Positions 21,588 to 28,516 of a stretch of 33,824 nucleotides of DNA are shown here, piece by piece (position 1 is the stretch's first letter; every line of letters starts with the position of its first letter). Made by a program: the position numbers and the translations under genes. The DNA is from a virus. The stretch is taken from IMG/VR virus record IMGVR_UViG_3300036945_000648, positions 1 through 33,824 of that record, one strand, 5' to 3'. Under the pieces are notes generated by a model. That model saw only the letters and a program-made list of their open reading frames with translations, was not told the origin of the DNA and made no database searches.

Positions 21588-23180
21588 ATGATTGGTATCG
21601 GTATTGGATTAAGACATTATAGACTAAAAGACAGTATGGACGCAGATCCAGATTATCTGTCATTCTATAATAGAGTAGTTTCTGCAGGAGGCTTTTTAAC
21701 TACTACCGAACAAATAGCTACTAATCAACTTGTTAAAAGTATGAAAGATTACGGCATTTGGTCAAGTATGAAAGCTATTTATCCTATGGTTGGATCAAGT
21801 GCAGCAGCTTGTGCACAAAACTTAAAGAGCACTAATTTTACAGGTACGTTTACAAGCGGATGGACGTTTGCGTATTCAGGTGCAACGCCAAACGGTATAA
21901 ATGCGTATATGAATACTGGCTATGAACAAAGTGTAAACGGATCTTTAAATAATGTACATATTTCCTACTATTCAAGAACAAATTTAACTGGTGGTGGAAA
22001 TATTGGTTCTTTTGTTCTGACTCCAACTCCATCCTTTACCCACCTTTATGCACAATATGTAGACGGTAAAGCTTATTTAGGCTTAAATAGTACAGAAGCA
22101 AGTACTCCAAACTCTACTGCTTTTGGCCTTTATATAGGCTCTCGTATTAATAGTAGTAGTATAAAATTATATAAAAACAATACAACTTTACTTATTGCCA
22201 CACAAACCTCAGTATCTTTACCTTCAGGATTTGTTTCTATAGGAGCAACAAGAAATGGGCTTAATGGTACTTTTGATTATGGAAAGTTAGAATGTGCTTT
22301 TGCTTCAATAGGTGAAGGACTAACAGATACTCAAGCATCTGATTTGTACACAGCAATACAAGAATTTCAAACGACTTTATTTCGTACTTTAAATCCTCAA
22401 TCAGTAAGCGATGCAGACGCTCAAGCATACATTAATCGTGTTTACACCGCAGGAGGAATATTAACAAACAAAGAAGCAGCTGCAGTAAATCAATTAGTAA
22501 TTGATATGAAGTCTGCAAATATTTGGTCTTCAATGAAAGCAGTGTACCCAATGGTAGGTAGCTCAGCTGCATCTTGTGCACAGAATTTAAAAAGTAGTTC
22601 TTTTACTGGCACATTTACTAGTGGTTGGACTTTTAATTCAACAGGAGCAACTCCAAATGGTACAAGTGCTTATATGGATACAAATATAATTCCAGCTAGT
22701 CATTTGTCTTTAAATAGTGTACATTTTTCTAATTACCTACCTAATTTTGTTACTGAAAATAGATGCCAAATAGGATGTACAGATGCTGCACCTCCAAATA
22801 AAGCATTATATGCTTACTATAGATATGATAATACGCTTGGCTCGTTAATAAATGTTAATAACTCAACACTTAATGCGTTTATAAATAGTGATCAAACAAC
22901 AAATAGTGGTATGAGAATTGTTTCAAGAACAAGTAGTACACTAATTAGAAGTTATGTAAATAATACTTCATCTTACTCATCAAATGCAGTTAGTACTGGC
23001 TTAAGTAGTTTTAAAATAGTAGTAAGTGCAAGAAATCTTGCAAATTCTATAGGAGATTTTTCGTCCCTTAAACAATCATTTGTATCTATAGGCGATGGTT
23101 TATCAGATACACAAGCACTTGATTTATATAATGCAGTGCAGACCTTCCAAACAACTCTTAATCGTCAAGTTGCCCCATAA
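21588..23180 (+). CDS. Duplicated-domain putative tail/receptor-binding protein
   Basis: 530 residues built from two tandem copies of one ~250-residue unit. Unit 1 (about 21-266) and unit 2 (about 276-526) both run: NRV..AGG.LT, NQLV..MK..(G/N)IWSSMKA(I/V)YPMVGSSAA.CAQNLK, FTGTFTSGWTF...GATPNG..AYM(N/D)T, then a variable beta-rich core, then F(A/V)SIG(E/D)GL(S/T)DTQA.DLY.A.Q.FQTTL.R. The core between the conserved ends differs strongly, as expected for a surface-exposed binding face; a concanavalin/LamG-like sandwich fold is possible but not shown. It sits between fibre-type genes, so a role in host recognition is likely. The N-terminal glycine/isoleucine stretch (MIGIGIGL) may be an attachment segment. 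No signal peptide. Confidence 0.6.
   Translation: MIGIGIGLRHYRLKDSMDADPDYLSFYNRVVSAGGFLTTTEQIATNQLVKSMKDYGIWSSMKAIYPMVGSSAAACAQNLKSTNFTGTFTSGWTFAYSGATPNGINAYMNTGYEQSVNGSLNNVHISYYSRTNLTGGGNIGSFVLTPTPSFTHLYAQYVDGKAYLGLNSTEASTPNSTAFGLYIGSRINSSSIKLYKNNTTLLIATQTSVSLPSGFVSIGATRNGLNGTFDYGKLECAFASIGEGLTDTQASDLYTAIQEFQTTLFRTLNPQSVSDADAQAYINRVYTAGGILTNKEAAAVNQLVIDMKSANIWSSMKAVYPMVGSSAASCAQNLKSSSFTGTFTSGWTFNSTGATPNGTSAYMDTNIIPASHLSLNSVHFSNYLPNFVTENRCQIGCTDAAPPNKALYAYYRYDNTLGSLINVNNSTLNAFINSDQTTNSGMRIVSRTSSTLIRSYVNNTSSYSSNAVSTGLSSFKIVVSARNLANSIGDFSSLKQSFVSIGDGLSDTQALDLYNAVQTFQTTLNRQVAP
21648..22385 (+). repeat. First copy of tandem ~250-codon repeat in tail protein
   Basis: In-frame repeat unit whose ends are conserved with the unit at 22413-23165 (offset 765 nt at the front, 780 nt at the back). 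The DNA is much less similar than the protein. This copy uses acg, gcg, ccg-like and cgg-containing codons around 21841-21910 where copy 2 uses the A/T-ending codons typical of the genome. Confidence 0.8.
22413..23165 (+). repeat. Second copy of tandem ~250-codon repeat in tail protein
   Basis: In-frame partner of the repeat at 21648-22385. The conserved first ~85 codons and last ~35 codons flank a divergent middle. Synonymous differences dominate the conserved parts, indicating an old duplication or recombination with a related gene rather than a recent copy. Confidence 0.8.
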
Positions 23181-23182
23181 TT

Positions 23183-23404
23183 ATGATAGGATATCAATTA
23201 ACCCCCGAACAGTATGACCAAGTACAAGGTCAATTTTACACCCCTTATATGTTTTTTAACTGTGTGCAAGACATTAATGATGCATGGTTTTTATTTTTAT
23301 CTGACGAAGATAAAATGCAAATTCAAGGTACTGAATGGTCTTGGATTTTAAGTTTAGACAAAGCAGAGTATATTCCTAAACCAACATCAGAATTATTACA
23401 ATAA
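23183..23404 (+). CDS. Small uncharacterised protein downstream of tail gene
   Basis: 73 residues, acidic and rich in aromatic residues (YTPYMFFNCVQDINDAWFLF, then WSWILSL). It starts 2 nt after the preceding stop codon, so it is almost certainly co-translated with the duplicated tail protein. The pattern 'L..EQ...........CVQDINGxWF.FLS.ED' looks like a small family that accompanies fibre genes in Bacteroidota phages, but I cannot name a function. A fibre chaperone or minor appendage protein is possible. No membrane segment is evident. Confidence 0.55.
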   Translation: MIGYQLTPEQYDQVQGQFYTPYMFFNCVQDINDAWFLFLSDEDKMQIQGTEWSWILSLDKAEYIPKPTSELLQ

Positions 23405-23428
23405 TATTAAAATATAGTAATATAACAA

Positions 23429-23457
23429 GTGTAATAACTTTAATGAACTTATTATAC
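23429..23457 (+). other. Weak hairpin in the 67-nt gap before the holin gene
   Basis: GTGTAATAA at 23429-23437 can pair with TTATTATAC at 23449-23457 (9 bp including one G-U) around an 11-nt loop. There is no T-run after it, so it is not a convincing terminator. It could act in RNA processing or lysis-gene timing, or be chance in AT-rich DNA. The gap 23405-23471 contains nothing else I can identify. Confidence 0.25.
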
Positions 23458-23471
23458 CAAATACTACTTAA

Positions 23472-23876
23472 ATGAAGACATCATCAATTTTATACGTGAC
23501 TACTACTTTTTTTGCTTTTATTGGAAGCTATTTTATGCATTTAACTGCAGATAATGCAGAACAATATTTAGCTATGGTCTCAGTCATCTTTATTGATGGC
23601 TTTTTTGGTATTTGGGCTGGAACAAAAACAGAAGGTTTTAGAACATATAAAGCTCTTAAAGTCCTTCAAACTTTAGTTGTTTGGATTCTTATGCTAACTG
23701 GAGTTTTAATGATTGAGAAAGGTTTTCAAGGAACATCATGGTTAAGTGAGACGGTTTGTGCTCCTTTTATTTTATTCCAACTTATGTCTGCTTTAAAGAA
23801 TGCAGAAAGAGCTGGCTTAGTTAAGAACGAACTTCTTACTATTATTTTAGATAAAATCGATCAACATAAATCATAA
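23472..23876 (+). CDS. Putative holin (inner-membrane lysis protein)
   Basis: 134 residues with four predicted hydrophobic segments: about 5-24 (ILYVTTTFFAFIGSYFMHL), 33-52 (MVSVIFIDGFFGIWAG), 70-86 (LVVWILMLTGVLMI) and 92-112 (ETVCAPFILFQLMSALK). The D-G-F-F-G-I-W-A-G-T-K pattern in segment 2 resembles the 'D..tGi.aA.k' motif of the phage_holin_4 family, and the C-terminal tail is charged. A holin would form lesions in the cytoplasmic membrane to trigger lysis. The lysis-type genes downstream (spanin-like pair, cell-wall enzyme) support this, although a tail-fibre gene lies between. The family assignment is by pattern only. Confidence 0.7.
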   Translation: MKTSSILYVTTTFFAFIGSYFMHLTADNAEQYLAMVSVIFIDGFFGIWAGTKTEGFRTYKALKVLQTLVVWILMLTGVLMIEKGFQGTSWLSETVCAPFILFQLMSALKNAERAGLVKNELLTIILDKIDQHKS

Positions 23877-23879
23877 TTT

Positions 23880-24677
23880 ATGAAAAAAACTGACTTATAT
23901 TTAAAACCAGGAACATACATAAAATCTAACACAGCTGATGGAGAAATTCAAGGAATATCTCTAGAGGATTTTGTTGTAAATGTCATAAACAATCCTACTT
24001 GTTGTGCTAAAATACTTCAAACATCAGGAGTTTCTACAAATTTAATCCCTTCTATAGATAATGTATATACATTAGGAAGTTCTGAGAATAGATGGAAAAC
24101 TTTGTATCTTGGAGAAGGTACTTTGTATATTACAGATACAGTAACAGGTCTTAATGCAGCTTTAACTGTAACTGATGGTACTTTGTTTGTAAATGGAGTA
24201 TCTTTAATGTCCGTAGCTGGTCTTAAGTTTGCAGATAATACAATTCAAACTACAGCATTTAATCCAATACGAACATCTTTTAATCCACGATTTGAAGATG
24301 CTACAGGAACAACAGCTGGAATATCTGCAAGAGCATCTTATACACTTGTAGGTAAGCTTTGTTATTTTAGAGTTTATGTAGATTTTACAAATTGTACTAA
24401 TTTTGGAACTGGTCAATATCAAATTACACTTCCATTTAGATCTGTTGAAACAATGAGACAAGGTGGTGGTACTTTCCATTTATCAAATCCATCAGGCACT
24501 GTTGATGGAACATTATACCACATAGCTGGTATCACAGATATCGCAGTAAGTGATACTATTCATAAATTTTATTATTCAGGAGGTACAACAGATGTAGCTT
24601 GGAAAAATAATACACCTGTAGCAATTACAGCTACAAATACTCACTTTGATATATCAGGTGTATACGAGATTGTTTAA
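23880..24677 (+). CDS. Tail fibre protein with beta-sandwich C-terminal domain
   Basis: 265 residues, starting 3 nt after the holin stop. The middle contains the classic fibre pattern NVYTLGSSENRWKTLYLGEG (about 61-80), followed by short beta-repeat strands (LNAALTVTDGTLFVNG) and FADNTIQTTAF, another motif seen at the shaft-to-tip transition of phage fibres. The C-terminal ~130 residues (from about 137) are beta-rich with VGKLCYFRVYVDF and FGTGQYQITLPF; this 'G.l.yF.v.vdFTn.tnfGtGqY..tLPF' pattern looks like a receptor-binding tip domain. It likely acts in host recognition. Its position between holin and spanin-like genes suggests tail and lysis genes share one late transcript. Confidence 0.75.
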   Translation: MKKTDLYLKPGTYIKSNTADGEIQGISLEDFVVNVINNPTCCAKILQTSGVSTNLIPSIDNVYTLGSSENRWKTLYLGEGTLYITDTVTGLNAALTVTDGTLFVNGVSLMSVAGLKFADNTIQTTAFNPIRTSFNPRFEDATGTTAGISARASYTLVGKLCYFRVYVDFTNCTNFGTGQYQITLPFRSVETMRQGGGTFHLSNPSGTVDGTLYHIAGITDIAVSDTIHKFYYSGGTTDVAWKNNTPVAITATNTHFDISGVYEIV

Positions 24678-24689
24678 TTAATATAAATC

Positions 24690-25040
24690 ATGAAAGACTT
24701 CATTAAAAATTTCTTAAAAGAGTTAGTTACTATTCTAGTAATTGTTATTGTTTTTAATTGGATGTTTTCTTTTTTTGAAGGAAAATTTGGAAACAATTCT
24801 AAAAATTCTTTTGATTCTACTGTTCTTAAAAAACTAGATTCTATACAAAAACAAACAAATATTTTGAAATCTCACATAGATTCTATAAATTTGTTGAAAA
24901 AAGAACAACTAAATGTTTATTATAAAACTAAATGGAAATATGATACGCTTAAAATCACTATTGATACTATGCATCCTTTGGATGCCACTAAGCTCTTATT
25001 GTCAAAGTCTAGACAGCTTACCAATAAAGGAATTGAATAA
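24690..25040 (+). CDS. Small inner-membrane protein, i-spanin-like
   Basis: 116 residues: a short cytoplasmic N-terminus, one transmembrane helix at about 10-30 (LVTILVIVIVFNWMFSFF), then a charged periplasmic segment with coiled-coil character (LKKLDSIQKQTNIL ... SHIDSINLLKKEQ). This N-in, single-helix, coiled-coil layout is that of i-spanins (Rz-like). Its last 101 nt overlap the next gene in another frame, as in Rz/Rz1 pairs. A signal-anchored protein of other function (for example an anti-holin) cannot be excluded. Confidence 0.6.
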   Translation: MKDFIKNFLKELVTILVIVIVFNWMFSFFEGKFGNNSKNSFDSTVLKKLDSIQKQTNILKSHIDSINLLKKEQLNVYYKTKWKYDTLKITIDTMHPLDATKLLLSKSRQLTNKGIE

Positions 25041-25287
25041 CGAATTTCTTAAGGGTATTTCAGCTAGAGAAAGATTGCATTACTTAAAAAACGTGGTAAA
25101 GTTGGATAGTCTCCAACTTTCTTTGTATAATGACAGTCTGATTCCTGCTTACCACAGAGCTTTTAATGAGAGTAAAAAAGAAATTGTTAAATTAAACACT
25201 ACTATTCAAGAAAAAAACTACCTAATCCAAGTATACAGATACTCTGTAATTGTTTTATCTGTACTTTGTGTGGGACTAATCTTTTAA
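24940..25287 (+). CDS. Small envelope protein with N-terminal signal and C-terminal membrane helix, spanin-like
   Basis: 115 residues from the ATG at 24940; an ATG at 24913 would add 9 residues before the signal. The N-terminus is a signal sequence (MIRLKSLLILCILWMPLSSYC) whose hydrophobic core ends at a cysteine, but Tyr at -1 makes a poor lipobox. A charged central region (about 25-95) with heptad-like leucines follows, then a C-terminal membrane helix (YSVIVLSVLCVGLIF). A signal or lipid anchor at the N-terminus plus a C-terminal inner-membrane helix is the topology of unimolecular spanins such as T1 gp11. Overlap with the preceding spanin-like gene makes a two-gene spanin system equally possible. 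Both fit a last-step lysis role that disrupts the outer membrane. Confidence 0.6.
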   Translation: MIRLKSLLILCILWMPLSSYCQSLDSLPIKELNNEFLKGISARERLHYLKNVVKLDSLQLSLYNDSLIPAYHRAFNESKKEIVKLNTTIQEKNYLIQVYRYSVIVLSVLCVGLIF

Positions 25288-25289
25288 AT

Positions 25290-26603
25290 ATGACACTATC
25301 TCCAAGAGAACTCATTATTTTGTTTTTTAAACAAAATCCTGACACCCAAGAAAAAGCTATTGATTTAGCTAATCAGTTTAATTACAGACCAGAACTTTCT
25401 AATGAAAAAAGAGCTAAAGCTGTAAGAGACCTAAGAAGAGTAGCTAGAGGAACAAGAGGTTCTAAAGTAGAACATAAACCTATCACAAGTAGAATTAAAG
25501 ACTTTTCTTACAAAGAAAACCTAGATAAAGGAACTTTAGAAGTATCTTCTATTCTTTCTGATGAACCAAGATCTCCTCAAGAAATTATTGACATTCATAA
25601 AGTAGATGAATCTGTTTGGAAACTTTCTCAGTATTGGAGTAAAGAAAAATCTAGTGGTTGGCAAGTTTCTGCAATGTTTGTACAAAAAAACACAGGAGAA
25701 CTTACTCATGAAGACTTATTAGAAGGTTTATCTAAAACTTTAGTAACTGACAATATTGTTCCTTATGTAACAATCAAACAAGAGTCTAATAAAAAAGCTT
25801 TATTTGTTTACCTAAGTGATAAACATATTGGTGCTATGACTAAAGAAGACGCTATGTATGATAACGTTTATAACAGAGCAGTATTTAGACAACGTTTAAG
25901 CCAAGTCTACACTAAGATTTTAGAATCAGTAGAATTGTTTGGAGTATTTGAAGACATTTTTATTTGTGATTTAGGAGATTCTATGGATGGATGGAGTGGT
26001 TACACTACTAGAGGAGGACATAAACTTCCTCAAAACATGGACAACAAAGAAGCTTTTAATACTTATGTGTTTGAACATAAGATCTTTTTTGATAATCTTA
26101 TGCGTTCAGGTTTTTCTAATAACTACCATGCAGTAATGCAAACAAATGATAATCACTCGGATTCTTTTGGTTACATTGCAAACCAAGCTCTTAAACTTTA
26201 CTTAGAAACAGCTTATCCAGGAATACAAATTCAATTAATGACTAAATTTTTAGAACACATTAAATATGGTTTACATACAATTATCCTTACTCATGGAAAA
26301 GATTCTGAAGATCTTAAACATGGTCTTCCCCTTCAGCTAACTCCGAAAGCAGAAAACTTTTTAGAAAAATACATTCGCTATCATAAGATAGATGCAGATC
26401 AACCTATACATATTATTAAAGGAGATTTGCATGCAGAAAGCCAACAAGTTGCTTATTCTTTTAGATATCGTAACGTTCTTTCAATGTACGGAGCTTCTAA
26501 ATGGATAATGAATAACTTTGGACCTAGTCATGCAGGTGTATCATTTGACGTTTACAATAAAAACTCTAAAGGAGTTTACTCATTCTATCACCTTTTTAAC
26601 TAA
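25290..26603 (+). CDS. Calcineurin-like metallophosphoesterase with N-terminal extension
   Basis: 438 residues from the ATG at 25290, two bases after the previous stop; upstream TTG in the same frame is inside the previous gene and less likely. Residues 1-50 are helical and basic (AKAVRDLRRVARGTRG), possibly nucleic-acid binding. The catalytic core shows all five metallophosphoesterase blocks in altered form: SDKHIG (D177, H179), GDSMDG (D230, D233), NDNHS (N288, H289), THGKD (H335) and GDLHAE (D379, H381). The usual GN(H/D) and GHxH blocks appear as DNH and GDLH. Such enzymes use two metal ions to cleave phosphoesters; a nuclease or DNA-repair role (SbcD-like) fits a phage but the substrate cannot be read from sequence. 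Its location within lysis genes is unusual. Confidence 0.75.
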   Translation: MTLSPRELIILFFKQNPDTQEKAIDLANQFNYRPELSNEKRAKAVRDLRRVARGTRGSKVEHKPITSRIKDFSYKENLDKGTLEVSSILSDEPRSPQEIIDIHKVDESVWKLSQYWSKEKSSGWQVSAMFVQKNTGELTHEDLLEGLSKTLVTDNIVPYVTIKQESNKKALFVYLSDKHIGAMTKEDAMYDNVYNRAVFRQRLSQVYTKILESVELFGVFEDIFICDLGDSMDGWSGYTTRGGHKLPQNMDNKEAFNTYVFEHKIFFDNLMRSGFSNNYHAVMQTNDNHSDSFGYIANQALKLYLETAYPGIQIQLMTKFLEHIKYGLHTIILTHGKDSEDLKHGLPLQLTPKAENFLEKYIRYHKIDADQPIHIIKGDLHAESQQVAYSFRYRNVLSMYGASKWIMNNFGPSHAGVSFDVYNKNSKGVYSFYHLFN

Positions 26604-26607
26604 AACT

Positions 26608-26814
26608 ATGGATATTTTGCATTCAGTTAATGAGTTTTTCTTAGCTAGTCGCAAAGAAGGGTTAGGAGTTTACCCTAATGCGATTTTAGTGACGTCTGAG
26701 CAACTTAAAAGATTTACAGAAGATTATCCTTTAGGAATAAAAATAGAAGCCATACACGGCTTAAAAGTAATTTTAACTGATTATATTGAAGAACCAAGAC
26801 TACTTAAATTATGA
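26608..26814 (+). CDS. Small uncharacterised protein coupled to lysis enzyme gene
   Basis: 68 residues from the ATG at 26608; an in-frame ATG at 26518 lies inside the phosphoesterase gene and is less likely. The sequence MDILHSVNEFFLASRKEG ... PNAILVTSEQLKRF ... GLKVILTDYIEEPRLL looks like a compact alpha/beta protein without membrane segments. It overlaps the next gene by four bases (ATGA), a translational-coupling arrangement. I do not recognise the family; it could assist or regulate the neighbouring cell-wall enzyme, or be a small virion or regulatory protein. Confidence 0.55.
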   Translation: MDILHSVNEFFLASRKEGLGVYPNAILVTSEQLKRFTEDYPLGIKIEAIHGLKVILTDYIEEPRLLKL

Positions 26815-27431
26815 AATACATTCAAGATTTTTTAAACAAACAAGGCTACCAATTACAACCAGACGGCATTATTGGTAAAAACACTTTTGACGCTGCAGAA
26901 AACTACGTAAGAAAAACTTGCTTAGCAAACAAATTTACAGTCCCTGAAAAAGGAATTGTTTATGTAAGAACAGATGAAAAATTAACAGACACATTTGATG
27001 ATTTTGGTTGTTTATTTGTGGGAGGTAAGTTAGTTAAAATTTTTAGGGCATCTACTACTGCAGGTTCTTATTATGTAAAAAACCCAATCACTTATGGAGG
27101 TATTACAGGAACTGCTATTACAGTAGCTCCTCAACAAGTGAAAGGCTCACATGAGTTTAAGACTTCAGGAAACTGGAAATCTTTATGGCTAGGGGCTCCT
27201 TATTTTGCACAAGTACTTTCTGTTAAAATCTATAGGGACGGTAACAAAGACACCAACATAGATAAAGCTATTATTAAAAGTGGTTTATTTGGTATCAACT
27301 TGCATAGAGCAGGATTAGGTTCTATTATAGACCGATGGAGTGCAGGATGTAATGTATGTCCTGACAAAGAATGGTACGAAGTTGTAAGTTACTTTACAGC
27401 AGGCGAAAGAATAGATTATACTATTATCTAG
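26811..27431 (+). CDS. Putative cell-wall lysis enzyme: peptidoglycan-binding domain plus L,D-transpeptidase-like active site
   Basis: 206 residues. The N-terminus (about 1-35) matches a PG_binding_1 repeat: IQDFLNKQGYQLQPDGIIGKNT, with the typical 'lQ..L...Gy....DGi.G..T..A' pattern. The remaining ~150 residues end in H165-R-A-G, then S177-A-G-C180-N, the H..G...S.GC signature of L,D-transpeptidase/YkuD-like enzymes that act on peptidoglycan peptide stems through a cysteine. No lysozyme or amidase motif is visible. Its position after holin and spanin-like genes makes it the endolysin candidate. The stop is TAG, and the next gene begins in the same frame after one sense codon. No signal peptide, so release would depend on the holin. 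Confidence 0.65.
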   Translation: MKYIQDFLNKQGYQLQPDGIIGKNTFDAAENYVRKTCLANKFTVPEKGIVYVRTDEKLTDTFDDFGCLFVGGKLVKIFRASTTAGSYYVKNPITYGGITGTAITVAPQQVKGSHEFKTSGNWKSLWLGAPYFAQVLSVKIYRDGNKDTNIDKAIIKSGLFGINLHRAGLGSIIDRWSAGCNVCPDKEWYEVVSYFTAGERIDYTII

Positions 27432-27434
27432 TTT

Positions 27435-28115
27435 ATGGAAATTCCTAAAGAAGATATTTTTAAAGCCAAAAGGAAGCCTAAAGGCCCTATTTCTTTTAAA
27501 CTTAACTTAAACGAAGAACAAAAAGAAGCTAAAAGAATTATTCTAAACAACCCTATTACAGTTCTTTTAGGTAATGCAGGTAGTGGAAAAACTCTTACTG
27601 CTACTCAAGTAGCTTTAGATCAACTGTTTAATAGAGAAGTAGATAAAATTGTTATCACTAGACCTACAGTAACAGAAGAAGAGTTAGGGTTTCTTCCAGG
27701 AGACATTAGTGAAAAAATGGATCCTTGGTTACAACCTATCTACCAAAACTTTTATGCTCTTTACGGAAAAGACAAAATAGAAAAAGAAATTTCTGAAGGT
27801 AATATAGAAATTTTGCCTATGAGTTATATTAGAGGAATTACTTTTGTTAATACTTTTGTAATAGCAGATGAAGTACAAAACTTAACACATACTCAAATGG
27901 AAGCGTTATTAGGTCGTTTAGGACAAGGTTCTAAAATGGTACTTTGCGGAGACATTGCACAAATAGATTTAAAAAGTAAAAAAAGTAGTGGTCTTAGTTT
28001 CTTAAGAAGAGTAGAAGAACAAGTAGAAGGCTTCAAAGTAGTTACTTTAAAACAAAATCATCGTCATGACATAGTACAACCAATACTAGACGTCTATAAA
28101 TTATATGCAGACTAA
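27435..28115 (+). CDS. phoH: PhoH-like ATPase
   Basis: 226 residues. Walker A is GNAGSGKT (46-53, K52). ITRPTVTEEELGFLPGD, the PhoH-family segment after Walker A, follows at about 76-92. Walker B is VIADEVQN (D145, E146), and CGDIAQIDL with a final NHRHD arginine/histidine segment completes the helicase-superfamily-like core. PhoH proteins are RNA-associated ATPases, and phage versions are very common, but their role in infection is not settled. The length is near that of the core domain with no extra KH or PIN domain. It is the last gene of the plus-strand block and runs into the bidirectional terminator at 28119-28147. Confidence 0.92.
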   Translation: MEIPKEDIFKAKRKPKGPISFKLNLNEEQKEAKRIILNNPITVLLGNAGSGKTLTATQVALDQLFNREVDKIVITRPTVTEEELGFLPGDISEKMDPWLQPIYQNFYALYGKDKIEKEISEGNIEILPMSYIRGITFVNTFVIADEVQNLTHTQMEALLGRLGQGSKMVLCGDIAQIDLKSKKSSGLSFLRRVEEQVEGFKVVTLKQNHRHDIVQPILDVYKLYAD

Positions 28116-28118
28116 ATA

Positions 28119-28147
28119 AAAAAGGGAGATTATTAGTCTCCCTTTTT
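28119..28147 (+). terminator. Bidirectional intrinsic terminator between convergent blocks
   Basis: An 11-bp perfect stem, AAAAAGGGAGA (28119-28129) with TCTCCCTTTTT (28137-28147), around a 7-nt loop. It carries a T-run on the plus strand and an A-run that becomes a T-run on the minus strand. It lies 4 nt after the phoH stop and 22 nt beyond the end of the opposing gene, so it can end transcription from both sides. Confidence 0.9.
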
Positions 28148-28168
28148 CTTTTTAAACAGTTTAATAAC

Positions 28169-28516
28169 TTAAAGTTTGCTTTTAAGAAAGTCTTTCTTTC
28201 TCTTGCATTCAGCAGCTAATTCAAATTTTTCATTTTCGATAGCCCAAGAGATTTCTTGGTCTAAATCTTCAATAATAGATTGGATAGCTTCTTTCCACAC
28301 ACTATTAGAGATTTCTGACTCTTCTGGAAATTTCTTAACTTCTACAGTTACTGTAGTATTACCTGTTTGATAAACTTTAGTAGTTAATGTAAAGTCCTTA
28401 AACTCTTCAGTTTTTTCGCTAATTAAATTTTCATTAGAAAAGCTTAAAACTTTAGCAGTTTTTTTAGGCTCAGACATACTCTTTAAAAAATCAAAGAAAT
28501 TTTTTAAATCGTCCAT
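28169..28516 (-). CDS. Small protein with C-terminal UVR-like motif
   Basis: 115 residues, last gene of the minus-strand early block. The C-terminus (about 84-113) reads DLDQEISWAIENEKFELAAE followed by CKRKKDFL, matching the UVR motif (helix-turn-helix hairpin with 'A.....(D/E)FE.AA..RD.I..L') of UvrB, UvrC, McsA and ClpC, in which it mediates protein-protein contacts. The upstream part is beta-rich (TTKVYQTGNTTVTVEVKKF) and not recognised. It overlaps the preceding gene by 13 nt, and a strong Shine-Dalgarno-like AGGAGG precedes the ATG. Binding of a host UvrB- or Clp-type partner is possible but unproven. Confidence 0.65.
   Translation of the reverse strand: MDDLKNFFDFLKSMSEPKKTAKVLSFSNENLISEKTEEFKDFTLTTKVYQTGNTTVTVEVKKFPEESEISNSVWKEAIQSIIEDLDQEISWAIENEKFELAAECKRKKDFLKSKL

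Noticed and set aside
23429-23457. Hairpin before the holin gene as a terminator
   Set aside because: The stem is AT-only apart from its outer pairs and no T-run follows; kept only as a weak structure.
24204-24479. 91-codon cysteine-rich frame on the minus strand within the tail fibre gene
   Set aside because: Antisense to the fibre shaft-to-tip region; its cysteines come from reverse-reading of aca/gca-rich codons. No promoter or coupling.
25266-25289. Upstream TTG start for the metallophosphoesterase
   Set aside because: It would begin within the membrane helix codons of the previous gene; the ATG at 25290 lies two bases after that stop and gives a normal N-terminus.
26518-26607. Earlier ATG for the small gene before the lysis enzyme
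   Set aside because: It overlaps the conserved C-terminus of the phosphoesterase by 86 nt; the ATG at 26608 sits just after that stop codon.
28176-28370. 64-codon plus-strand frame opposite the UVR-motif gene
   Set aside because: Directly antisense to a gene with a recognised motif and operon overlap, and lies beyond the plus-strand terminator.
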